The translations under genes were made by a program, and so were the position numbers. Shown here piece after piece: positions 1 through 6,679 of a DNA stretch of 40,821 nucleotides. The stretch is from assembly GCA_035447605.1 (NCBI GenBank), contig DAOTHJ010000018.1, positions 1 through 40,821 of the forward strand, read 5' to 3'. Source of the DNA: UMGS1668 sp035447605 (GTDB lineage Bacteria; Bacillota; Clostridia; Oscillospirales; Ruminococcaceae). Under the pieces are notes generated by a model. It was given only the letters and a program-made list of their open reading frames with translations. It had not been told where the DNA came from and did no database searches. Within the stretch, counting starts at the first letter, position 1, and each line of letters starts with the position of its first letter.

Positions 1-7
1 ATTCCTT

Positions 8-23
8 GGCAGCATCCGCTGCC
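8..23 (+). other. Hairpin in the spacer before 5S rRNA
   Basis: GGCAGC at 8-13 and GCTGCC at 18-23 form a short stem with a 4-nt loop. The stretch 1-76 is presumably the 23S-5S spacer. The hairpin may serve in rRNA processing; this is inference. Confidence 0.4.
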
Positions 24-76
24 AGTCCGTTCTTATTCGGTTTTCAGGGCTCCTGTAAAACAGGTTCGCTCTGACA

Positions 77-192
<116 letters not shown>

Positions 193-223
193 ATCAGCGC
201 AGTTCTTTTTGAGCTGCGCTGAT
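193..223 (+). other. Stem-loop between 5S rRNA and tRNA-Asn
   Basis: ATCAGCGCAG (193-202) pairs perfectly with CTGCGCTGAT (214-223). There is no T-tract after it and a tRNA follows 8 nt later, so it is more likely a processing signal or attenuating hairpin than a full terminator. Confidence 0.6.
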
Positions 224-230
224 TCTATAT

Positions 231-306
231 TCCTCCTTAGCTCAGTTGGCAGAGCATGCGGCTGTTAACCGCAGGGTCGTCCGTTCGAGCCGGACAGGAG
301 GAGCCA
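231..306 (+). tRNA. tRNA-Asn (anticodon GTT)
   Basis: Full cloverleaf: acceptor TCCTCCT (231-237) pairs with AGGAGGA (296-302), discriminator G303 and encoded CCA at 304-306. The anticodon loop CTGTTAA (262-268) carries GTT at 264-266, reading AAC/AAU. The T arm GTCCGTTCGAGCCGGAC fits the family. It follows 5S rRNA in the same transcript and ends at a strong terminator. Confidence 0.97.
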
Positions 307-310
307 CAGG

Positions 311-341
311 ATCCCGCTCAGCAATGGGTGGGATTTTTTTT
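311..341 (+). terminator. Rho-independent terminator of the rRNA/tRNA operon
   Basis: ATCCCGCTC (311-319) pairs with GGGTGGGAT (326-334, two G-U pairs), followed by eight T. It closes the 5S/tRNA-Asn transcript. Confidence 0.85.
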
Positions 342-485
342 GCGTTATTGGTGTCCGCCGACTCGTACGAAGCCGTTTGACATGCTCATGTGTTTGCGGC
401 AGAAAAGGGCCGGAGACCCATGTGCACGGAAATTCCGAGCCGTCTTTTAAAAGGCTGGGGGCCGGAAAACAAAACATAATTCGGA

Positions 486-572
486 GAACGTGACGGCCCC
501 GGAGATTTGGAGAAATCGGGCACCTTTGCAGCATTCCACGCAGACCCGGATCGTGTCGCCGGGCCTCCGCAG
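486..572 (-). pseudogene. Decayed C-terminal fragment of a racemase paralogue
   Basis: Read on the minus strand, these 87 nt give 29 codons that align without gaps to the tail of the neighbouring racemase: RRPGDTIRVCVECCKG here against RQPGGTIRVRAECRKG there, then FLQISGAVTF against LLQISEAVSF. The DNA is clearly alike on the plus strand too (compare 485-572 with 657-746). The fragment has no start, no catalytic cysteine region, and lies beyond the racemase terminator. It is best read as the remains of a partial duplication of the gene's 3' end. The rest of 342-585 shows no other gene. Confidence 0.7.
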
Positions 573-586
573 ACAAAAACAGGCAT

Positions 587-618
587 AAAAAAGCCGGGGA
601 GGAAATCATCCGCCCCGG
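587..618 (-). terminator. Terminator of the racemase/ABC transporter operon
   Basis: On the minus strand CCGGGG (613-618) and CCCCGG (594-599) form a stem, with further pairing inside the loop, followed by a run of six T (587-592 complement). It lies 15 nt after the racemase stop codon. Confidence 0.75.
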
Positions 619-632
619 TTTTGTTGTATGAA

Positions 633-1445
633 TTATATTTGCAGGATCTTTTCTTCGGAGAAGGAGACGGCCTCGGAGATCTGGAGGAGAGATAAGATGC
701 CCTTTCTGCACTCCGCACGAACCCGAATTGTTCCGCCGGGCTGCCGCACTTCCTTTTCCAGAGAGCCGCCTTCTTTTGCAAGAAAGGCCCCGAGCGCCGC
801 AGTGCCGCTTCCGCAGCCATTTTCCCAGACAAGCGTGTCCGACTCCGGCACAAATACGAGCGGCGCGATGCGGCCGAAATCCCGGCTGCACAGAATCACG
901 CCGAGCGCCTCCGCGCCAAGTTCCGCACACCAGCCTTTGATGCCGGAGAGCGCAAAGTTTCGCTCTGCGTCGCCGAAATCATCCACCGGCCAGAGCAGAT
1001 GAGTGATGCCGGGCGCCTCCACGACGGAAAAAATCCCGGTGCGGCCGCCCGCGGAAAAGGTGCGTTCGTAGATGCGGGAGGGCAGCGGCATCTCCACGGC
1101 GCCGTACTCCACGCCGCCGATGTTCCACGCGGCGCAACAAAGAGCGGCTTCCGCGCCGGTGCACTCGATCTTCAGTTCCTTCCGATTTGGGCTGATGAGC
1201 ATGAGGTTCTCCGCTTTCCAGACGGCGACGGAGAGCGTCGCGTTCCCGCAGAATTCGCCGCCCGCCATCTCAAGCCGGCCCTTTGCTTCCCCGGAACGCG
1301 GCGCAGAGAGGAAACCGACCTGCTCCACCTCACCCGTCTCCATCAGCAGGGCCGCGGTCTTCCGGCGAAGCTCTGCCGGGAAGCCCTCCTTTACCAGAGC
1401 GGTCGTATTGCCGCTCGGATCTGCGATCCAATACCGAAGTTCCAT
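633..1445 (-). CDS. DapF-superfamily amino-acid racemase, CntK/histidine-racemase-like
   Basis: A 270-residue cofactor-independent racemase of the diaminopimelate epimerase fold. Two catalytic cysteines of a two-base mechanism are visible: C66 in GGEFCGNAT and C211 in ENGCGSGTA. The motifs NPSGN-like DPSGNTTALV (9-18), EQVGF (41-45), and RQPGGTI (234-240) match the CntK branch (staphylopine D-histidine synthesis) and related histidine racemases better than true DapF, whose first motif is usually MCGNG. The substrate is therefore inferred to be histidine or another amino acid, not diaminopimelate. No staphylopine synthase genes (cntL, cntM) are present. It is last in an operon after an amino-acid ABC transporter, 38 nt behind the ATPase gene, with GAAAGGAGC before the ATG. 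A role in using or making D-amino acids is likely but unproven. Confidence 0.85.
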   Translation of the reverse strand: MELRYWIADPSGNTTALVKEGFPAELRRKTAALLMETGEVEQVGFLSAPRSGEAKGRLEMAGGEFCGNATLSVAVWKAENLMLISPNRKELKIECTGAEAALCCAAWNIGGVEYGAVEMPLPSRIYERTFSAGGRTGIFSVVEAPGITHLLWPVDDFGDAERNFALSGIKGWCAELGAEALGVILCSRDFGRIAPLVFVPESDTLVWENGCGSGTAALGAFLAKEGGSLEKEVRQPGGTIRVRAECRKGILSLLQISEAVSFSEEKILQI

Positions 1446-1483
1446 TTGAAGCTCCTTTCGGGCAGGAAAATGCTTTTTGACGA

Positions 1484-2269
1484 TCAGTTTTCGTTGTAGC
1501 GCTCGAGGAATTTGCGGGTGCGCTCCTCTTTCGGATTGCCGAAGACCTCCTCCGGCGGCCCGGCCTCGACGACCACGCCTTCATCCATAAAGAGCACCGT
1601 ATCGGAGACATCCCGCGCGAACTGCATCTCGTGGGTGACGATGATCATTGTCGTCTCCTTTTCCGCGAGGCCGCGGATGACCTTGAGCACCTCTCCGGTC
1701 AGCTCCGGGTCGAGGGCGGAGGTCGGCTCATCAAAGCAGAGAATATCCGGGTGCATCGCAAGGGCGCGGGCGATCGCAACGCGCTGCTGCTGTCCGCCGG
1801 AGAGCTGATGCGGATAGCTTTGCAGCTTCTCCGAGAGGCCGACGCTTGCGATAATCTCCCGGGCATCCTGTTCAATCCCCGAGAGGATCTGCTTTTTGTT
1901 TTCCTTATAATTCGGACGCTGACAGGCAAAGAGCTGCACCGCGAGCATCACGTTTTTGAGTACCGTGTACTGCGGGAACAGGTTGAACTGCTGAAACACG
2001 AGGCCGAAATGCAGCCGTTTCTGCCGGACCGCAGTTTCGCTTGCGGACTGCGGAATCGCGGCGTCGAAGAGCGCCTCGCCGTTTACGGAGATGACGCCCG
2101 TATCCGGCGTCTCAAGAAAGTTGAGGCAGCGCAGTAAAGTGGTCTTGCCGCTGCCGGAGGAGCCAATGATGGAGAGCGTGCGGCCCTTTTCGAGAGAAAA
2201 ATTGATATCCTTTAATACGCAGCTGCCGTCGAAGCTCTTGCTGATGTTTTGTACTTCCAGAATAGCCAT
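1484..2269 (-). CDS. Polar amino-acid ABC transporter ATP-binding protein (GlnQ/HisP type)
   Basis: This cytoplasmic ATPase of 261 residues powers the permease encoded just upstream. Walker A GSSGSGKTT, signature LSGGQQQR, Walker B ILCFDEPTSALDP and the H-loop VTHEMQFARDV place it in the polar amino-acid uptake family. The start chosen is the ATG at 2269, with GGGAGG 7 nt before it; an upstream ATG at 2293 would overlap the permease stop and lacks a ribosome site. Gene order is binding protein, permease, ATPase, racemase. Such transporters carry histidine, arginine, glutamine or cystine; the linked racemase hints at histidine or a D-amino acid. Confidence 0.95.
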   Translation of the reverse strand: MAILEVQNISKSFDGSCVLKDINFSLEKGRTLSIIGSSGSGKTTLLRCLNFLETPDTGVISVNGEALFDAAIPQSASETAVRQKRLHFGLVFQQFNLFPQYTVLKNVMLAVQLFACQRPNYKENKKQILSGIEQDAREIIASVGLSEKLQSYPHQLSGGQQQRVAIARALAMHPDILCFDEPTSALDPELTGEVLKVIRGLAEKETTMIIVTHEMQFARDVSDTVLFMDEGVVVEAGPPEEVFGNPKEERTRKFLERYNEN

Positions 2270-2282
2270 ATGTATTCCTCCC

Positions 2283-2951
2283 TCAAACCGCAAAATAGCG
2301 GAGCCGGTTTTCCCAACGGCGGAACAGCAGCGTCAGAAGCCCGCTGAAGAGCAGATAAAAGACGCCGGTGTAGAAAAGCGGCCAGAGCAGCGCAGAGGCG
2401 GTGATGTATTTCTGCCCGATGTAAATCAGTTCGATCACGCCGATGATCCTTGCGAGCGCCGTATCCTTGACGAGCGTGATGACCTCGTTGGACATCGGCG
2501 CGAGGATTCTGCGGACGACCTGTAGCAGGATCACGCGGAAGAAGATCTGCGACTTTGTCATGCCGAGCACCTGCCCGGCCTCATATTGCCCCCGAGGAAT
2601 GGATTCGATGCCGCCGCGGTAGATCTCCGAGAAATAGCAGGCGTAGTTGATGACGAAAGCCGCCACCGCCGCGATCGTTCTGCCCTCGATCGAGGAGCCC
2701 CAGAAGGCCATATCCCACGCAAGCCCCGGTCCGTAATAAACGATAATCAACTGAAGCATCAGCGGCGTGCCGCGGATCACCCAGACGAAGGCCCTCGTCA
2801 AGAGGCTCAGCGGGGCCCATTTTGACATGGAACCAAAGGCCACCACCAGCCCGAGCGGCAGGGAGAAAACGAGCGTGTAGAAAAAGAGGATGAGCGTCTC
2901 CCGAAAACCGCCCATCAGATTCGCCGTCACATTCACAAAAGTCTGCATCAT
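2283..2951 (-). CDS. Polar amino-acid ABC transporter permease (HisM/GlnP type)
   Basis: A 222-residue inner-membrane protein with about five hydrophobic segments. It carries the HisM-type core including WVIRGTPLMLQL near residue 60 and the EAA loop (QYEAGQVLGMTKSQIFFRVI), the contact point for the ATPase. It probably works as a homodimer with the ATPase and the lipoprotein. The start lies 5 nt behind AGGTGG; a second ATG one codon later would serve as well. It is separated from the ATPase gene by 13 nt and from the binding-protein gene by a stable hairpin. Confidence 0.95.
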   Translation of the reverse strand: MMQTFVNVTANLMGGFRETLILFFYTLVFSLPLGLVVAFGSMSKWAPLSLLTRAFVWVIRGTPLMLQLIIVYYGPGLAWDMAFWGSSIEGRTIAAVAAFVINYACYFSEIYRGGIESIPRGQYEAGQVLGMTKSQIFFRVILLQVVRRILAPMSNEVITLVKDTALARIIGVIELIYIGQKYITASALLWPLFYTGVFYLLFSGLLTLLFRRWENRLRYFAV

Positions 2952-2969
2952 TCATTCCACCTAACAATA

Positions 2970-3004
2970 GATTCAGGGCGGCAGGGGTCCCGCCGTCCTG
3001 AATC
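2970..3004 (-). other. Intercistronic hairpin between binding-protein and permease genes
   Basis: GATTCAGGGCGGC (2970-2982) pairs with GCCGTCCTGAATC (2992-3004), one mismatch. On the coding strand there is no T-tract. Hairpins at this place in ABC operons often protect the 5' message and so raise the amount of binding protein over permease; that role is inferred. Confidence 0.65.
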
Positions 3005-3028
3005 TTTATTTTATCTATTCGGGAAGGA

Positions 3029-3829
3029 TCAGGCGAGGATCATGTTATCGGTCTGGGCATATTTTGCTGCGATGTCGGCATAGGTGCCATTCGCGACCAT
3101 GACGTCGATGGCTTCGTTGATCTTATCAACCAGGCTGCTGCCGCTGCGGAAACCGATGGCGAGTTCTTCCTGAGAAAGGACCAGATCCGGCACGACCATC
3201 AGATCGGCATAGACGCCGTTTCCGGCCTGGCTATAGGCGATCAGGGAGTCGGTGAAGGTGGCGTCCGCGGAGAAGGAGGCAACCTCCATCATCGCAGAGG
3301 CGAGGCTGTCCGAGGCGACATAGTTGCAGTTCGGGCAGTACTCACTGATGCGCGCCTCACCGGTGGAGCCGCCTTCGGCCGTAAGGGTGGCGTTGGCAAA
3401 ATCTTCGACGGTCTTGTATTTGTCGGCGTCTTCGGTGCGGATGACCGCCACGATGTTATTGTACAGATATTTTTCGGAGAAGTCCATGTTCTCGTCGCGC
3501 TCTTCGGTATAGGTCATGCCGTTCCAGATGCAGTCGATGCTGTATCCGTTGAGCTCAATTTCCTTGTTGTCCCAGTCGATCTCGACGAACTCCGGCTCGA
3601 TGCCGAGGTAATCGCAGACGGCCTGTGCAAATTCGGTATCGAAGCCGATCAGGGTGCCGTCGTCGGCGTAGTAGTTGACCGGCGGATAGTCGGTGATGCC
3701 GATGACCAGCTTTCCGGCCTTCTCCACATAGTCCCAGTCCTTGGACGGGTCCTTCGTCTCTTCGCTGCATCCGCTGAACAGAACGGCGACCATCAGCATC
3801 GCCATAATCAGGGCAAATAATTTTTTCAT
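3029..3829 (-). CDS. Amino-acid ABC transporter substrate-binding lipoprotein
   Basis: A 266-residue extracellular solute-binding protein of family 3. The signal peptide ends in the lipobox LFSGC, so Cys20 or so is the lipidation site. The mature part begins with GKLVIGITDYPPVNYYADDG and has the family motif GFDTEFAQAV. The ATG at 3829 has GGAGG 8 nt before it; the frame stays open upstream to 4150 but that stretch is a degenerate nucleotide repeat and codes nothing recognisable. First gene of the operon with permease, ATPase and racemase. Ligand unknown; family members bind polar amino acids. Confidence 0.95.
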   Translation of the reverse strand: MKKLFALIMAMLMVAVLFSGCSEETKDPSKDWDYVEKAGKLVIGITDYPPVNYYADDGTLIGFDTEFAQAVCDYLGIEPEFVEIDWDNKEIELNGYSIDCIWNGMTYTEERDENMDFSEKYLYNNIVAVIRTEDADKYKTVEDFANATLTAEGGSTGEARISEYCPNCNYVASDSLASAMMEVASFSADATFTDSLIAYSQAGNGVYADLMVVPDLVLSQEELAIGFRSGSSLVDKINEAIDVMVANGTYADIAAKYAQTDNMILA

Positions 3830-3865
3830 AATTCGTTCCTCCGATGTTTTCGTTTTTGTTTTGTA

Positions 3866-3894
3866 GTATGGTAGTATATTATCATGGTAGCAAG
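3866..3894 (-). promoter_or_regulatory. Candidate promoter of the amino-acid transporter operon
   Basis: On the minus strand TTTACT, a 17-nt spacer and TAATAT stand before the binding-protein gene; an overlapping TATACT is also possible with a longer spacer. Each box matches consensus at about four of six positions, so this is a weak call. Confidence 0.35.
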
Positions 3895-3961
3895 CTAAAG
3901 TAAAGAGGCAAAAACGACGGAATTTTTCAGAAAGAATTTTCACAAACCGCGCAGTTTTCAC

Positions 3962-4110
3962 AAAAAGCGGTTCGGAAGAGCCGAAAAGCGGTCTCAGAAG
4001 GCCCCGGAGTAGCCAAAAACGGCCGAATGTGTTCAAAAAAGCGGTGCGAAGATACACAAAAGTGCTCCGAAAGAGCCCAAAAACGGTCCCGGAAGGTTTT
4101 GGAGTGATCG
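3962..4110. repeat. Degenerate 20-32 bp tandem repeats upstream of the transporter operon
   Basis: Six units each begin with AAAA followed by a CGGT- or GCTCC-like core: starts near 3962, 3983, 4015, 4035, 4058 and 4079. The 31-bp unit at 3983 and the 32-bp unit at 4079 share a skeleton (AAAA-CGGTC-C-GAAGG----GGAGT), and the shorter units before them (3962, 4058) also match, giving a higher-order pair about 96 bp apart. It is not a CRISPR: units are unequal and there are no unique spacers of constant length. The rest of 3830-4240 shows no gene. Confidence 0.6.
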
Positions 4111-4241
4111 AGAACAGCCGACTTTTTTCAAAATAGCGACATAAGAACACACTCCCTCAAAAGATATTCTCTAAAAAGTCACGGTCTTTTTAGAGGGGCG
4201 TCTGCGAGTCTTCACGGATTCTTTTCCGCAAAGAAAAAATA

Positions 4242-4250
4242 TGGTATAAT
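4242..4250 (+). promoter_or_regulatory. Extended -10 promoter for the small membrane protein
   Basis: TGGTATAAT is a perfect TATAAT box with the TGn extension. The -35 region (TTTTCC, 17 nt upstream) is poor, as is common for extended -10 promoters. It lies about 107 nt before the ATG at 4357. Confidence 0.55.
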
Positions 4251-4356
4251 CATTTCCGTAAAAGGGGAAGTTTCAGCGGCCCGCGATTCCGGAAAGCGAG
4301 AGAGGCCTCTCTACTCCCCGAAGACAAAGACGGCGCGGTCCGGGAAAGGAGACTCT

Positions 4357-4572
4357 ATGGCGGTTCTTTTTAATTTTGCATATCTGGCCGCATGGATGCT
4401 GATCGGAACGCCTTTTCTTGCGGCGGTGGGCTTTCTTGCGGGATACTTTGCCGGGCGTGGCAGGGACGGCGGCCGTGGCTGGATGCTGATTGCAGGATGC
4501 GTCTCTGCCGGCGTCTTCCTTCTGTTGCTGATGTTTTATCGGGCGATGGGCATTTACCTGCTTCCGTTTTAA
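4357..4572 (+). CDS. Small two-helix membrane protein, function unknown
   Basis: A 71-residue protein not recognised as a known family. Residues 5-32 form a hydrophobic segment, followed by a short basic, glycine-rich loop (GRGRDGGRG) and a second hydrophobic segment at about 43-62. With positive charge between the two helices, both ends probably face outward. AAAGGAG stands 6 nt before the ATG, and an extended -10 promoter lies upstream, which supports expression. It appears to be monocistronic; the next gene starts about 500 nt later. Confidence 0.6.
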   Translation: MAVLFNFAYLAAWMLIGTPFLAAVGFLAGYFAGRGRDGGRGWMLIAGCVSAGVFLLLLMFYRAMGIYLLPF

Positions 4573-5066
4573 AGAGAAAACTCCGGTGCCGGGCACGGTT
4601 CGGAGCGCGTGACGGCCGGCGGAAACCTTGTCCGCACGAGCCCATAAAATAAGGTAATAATATTATTATAAATAAGGCGATGCCGGGCGGATGATGCAAC
4701 TGCATTGATGGATAAAGCAGGGCGGGCGGCCGGTTCTGGATGCGGCCGAGGTCGAAAAAACGATTCCAAAAGGGAAAATTCGCGAACATAATACAAATAG
4801 GAATATTTTTGGCAAATAAACGGAATCCGACACGATCCGCCTTTGTTTTGTGGCAGAGGATTGGTAGGCAAAAGGAAATGGGCGGCAGAAACCTCTGTAC
4901 ATCGACCGTATGTCCTTTGAAGCAAAAACGGGCCGATTTTTGTGCCGCAAACTGAATAAAGGGAGCCCGCGTTCATCTGGAGCAAGGGCTTTCCGCATGA
5001 AACGAAGTTGGACGGATGAGATTTTTCCTGTGGACGATCCGATTTTTTGGACAAGGGGGCTTTTGC
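4573..5066. other. Intergenic region, no gene recognised
   Basis: About 490 nt, rich in A/T around 4650-4680. Open frames here on the minus strand lack ribosome sites and family motifs. I see no clear terminator for the small membrane protein gene and no strong promoter for the flavoprotein gene. Confidence 0.6.
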
Positions 5067-5603
5067 ATGGGTAAAAAGATACTTGCGATTTCGGCGAGCC
5101 CAAGGCGGCACGGCAACTCCGACACGCTCTGCGACGCGTTTCTGCGCGGAGCCGCGGAGGCCGGGAACAGAGGGGAAAAAATTGTCCTGCGCGAACAGAA
5201 GATCGGCTTTTGTACGGGCTGTGAATTCTGCATGGAGCATGGGCGCTGCGTGCTCCACGACGACGCCCCGGCCGTGATCGAAAAAATGATGGAGGCCGAC
5301 GTGATCGTGATGGCGACACCGGTCTATTTCTACTGCATGTGCGGTCAGCTGAAGACGCTGATCGACCGCTGCTGCCCCTCCTACCGCAAGCTCGGCGGAA
5401 AGGACTATTACCTGCTCATGACCGCCGAGGAGACGGGCGCGGATACTTTTGAGGAGACGATCGCCTGCTTCCGCGCGTTCCTGCGCTGTCTTCCGGATGC
5501 TCATCTTGCCGGCGTGCTCAAAGCCGGTGGCGTCTTCCATAAAGGTGAGATCGACGGCACCGGGTATCCCGAGCAGGCCTGCGAACTCGGAAAACAGGTC
5601 TGA
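5067..5603 (+). CDS. Iron-sulfur flavoprotein-like NAD(P)H-dependent FMN reductase
   Basis: A 178-residue cytoplasmic protein of the flavodoxin-like FMN reductase family. The N-terminus KILAISASPRRHGNSD is the FMN phosphate loop. Residues 49-61 hold C49-x2-C52-x2-C55-x5-C61, the compact cysteine motif of archaeal/clostridial iron-sulfur flavoprotein (Isf), which binds a [4Fe-4S] cluster beside FMN. ATPVYFYCMCGQLKTLIDR is the second flavin-contact region. Such proteins move electrons between ferredoxin and oxygen, peroxide or other acceptors; the partner here is unknown. The ATG at 5067 has AGGGGG about 7 nt before it; an ATG at 5016 would add an unlikely extension. Confidence 0.85.
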   Translation: MGKKILAISASPRRHGNSDTLCDAFLRGAAEAGNRGEKIVLREQKIGFCTGCEFCMEHGRCVLHDDAPAVIEKMMEADVIVMATPVYFYCMCGQLKTLIDRCCPSYRKLGGKDYYLLMTAEETGADTFEETIACFRAFLRCLPDAHLAGVLKAGGVFHKGEIDGTGYPEQACELGKQV

Positions 5604-5778
5604 CGGCGGCATGACAATTTCCCCAAAATAAAATCAGGGGGACCGATTCTCCTGCGCAGGCCTGCGGCGGGAAAGGGCATCTTCGGCGGGCGGAGGACGA
5701 TTTCCGCCAAAGCGGCATCGGAGGCTCCGAAGCCTGTGTTGGAAATAAAAACCGGGTTCGGCGGCGCGGCACCCGGAG

Positions 5779-5807
5779 TTGACGCCGCTGCGGGAACGTG
5801 ATATAAT
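5779..5807 (+). promoter_or_regulatory. Sigma-A promoter of the YczE-like gene
   Basis: TTGACG (5779-5784), 17-nt spacer, TATAAT (5802-5807). Near-perfect vegetative promoter, 85 nt before the ATG at 5893. The stretch 5604-5778 between the flavoprotein gene and this promoter holds no recognisable gene. Confidence 0.85.
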
Positions 5808-5892
5808 TCAATCCGTTGCGAGCTTTCGCCGTTTCCATTCAATAAACGGCACAGCCCGCATTTTTTCATTTTTTTGAAAAACCGGAGGGCTT

Positions 5893-6564
5893 ATGAAGAA
5901 AATTTCTCATTTTGGGGAGGCCGCCTATATTCTGGGGCTGCTTTTCCTCTCGATGGGCACGGCGCTGATGGCAAAATCCGACTTCGGCGTATCGATGGTG
6001 GTGGCGCCGGCGTATCTCGTCTCGCTGAAAGTCGATGCGCTCACCTTTGGGACGGCGGAATACTGCCTTCAGGCGTCGTTGTTCGTCGCCATGTGCCTCG
6101 TCATCGGAAAATTCCGTCTGCATTACTGCTTCACCTTTCTCACCGTTTTGCTCTATGGCGCGGCGCTCGACGGATGGGTGCGGATCTTTGACCTGTTCCC
6201 GGAAGCCGGTTTGCCGCTGCGGATCGCCTTTTATGTGATCGGCTTGCCGCTGACCTCGCTCGGCGTATCGCTGATGTTCCACTCCTATTTTCCACCGGCG
6301 GTCTACGAGCTTTTTGTCAAAATGGTCTCGGCCCGCTTTGGCCGGGATATCAACCGCTTCAAGATCGCCTACGACTGCACAAGCCTCGTCGTCGGCATCG
6401 GGATGAGCTTCCTCTTTTTTGGGAGGTTCAACGGCATCGGCATTGGAACCGTGATCGCCGCCGTGCTCAACGGCCCGGTGATCGGCCTCTTCAGCAGAAC
6501 GATGGAAAAGCGAATCGATTTTTCGCCCCGATATCCGAAGCTCGCCGCCGTATTCGGCGAATGA
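5893..6564 (+). CDS. YczE/YitT-like integral membrane protein (DUF6198 type)
   Basis: A 223-residue polytopic membrane protein with five or more hydrophobic segments. MGTALMAKSDFGVSMV near the start and GIGIGTVIAAVLNGPVIGLF near residue 185 match the YczE/YyaS family of Bacillota, whose transport substrate is unknown. GGAGG lies 5 nt before the ATG and a strong sigma-A promoter precedes it, so it is probably transcribed alone and stops at the bidirectional terminator shared with clpB. Confidence 0.8.
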   Translation: MKKISHFGEAAYILGLLFLSMGTALMAKSDFGVSMVVAPAYLVSLKVDALTFGTAEYCLQASLFVAMCLVIGKFRLHYCFTFLTVLLYGAALDGWVRIFDLFPEAGLPLRIAFYVIGLPLTSLGVSLMFHSYFPPAVYELFVKMVSARFGRDINRFKIAYDCTSLVVGIGMSFLFFGRFNGIGIGTVIAAVLNGPVIGLFSRTMEKRIDFSPRYPKLAAVFGE

Positions 6565-6630
6565 GAAGTTACGGAATCTAAAGCGGTGGAGTCCGCATGA
6601 GGGAATCGGGATTTTTCCCAAAAAAGATAA

Positions 6631-6667
6631 AAAACAGGGCATCCGTATGACGCGGATGCCCTGTTTT
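6631..6667. terminator. Bidirectional terminator between the YczE-like gene and clpB
   Basis: AAAACAGGGCATCCG (6631-6645) pairs perfectly with CGGATGCCCTGTTTT (6653-6667). It separates two convergent genes and has A/T runs on both sides. Confidence 0.9.
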
Positions 6668-6679
6668 GATGGGATATTC

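Noticed and set aside
633..1445. Diaminopimelate epimerase (dapF)
   Set aside because: Same fold, but the motifs GGEFCGNAT and ENGCGSGTA, overall pattern and operon with an amino-acid transporter fit the CntK/histidine-racemase branch better; lysine genes are absent.
3962..4110. CRISPR-like array
   Set aside because: Units are 20-32 bp, diverged and contiguous; there are no constant repeats with unique spacers and no cas genes.
3830..4150. Long N-terminal extension of the ABC binding protein gene (open frame to 4150)
   Set aside because: The lipoprotein signal and ribosome site are at 3829; the upstream frame runs through degenerate nucleotide repeats and the probable promoter.
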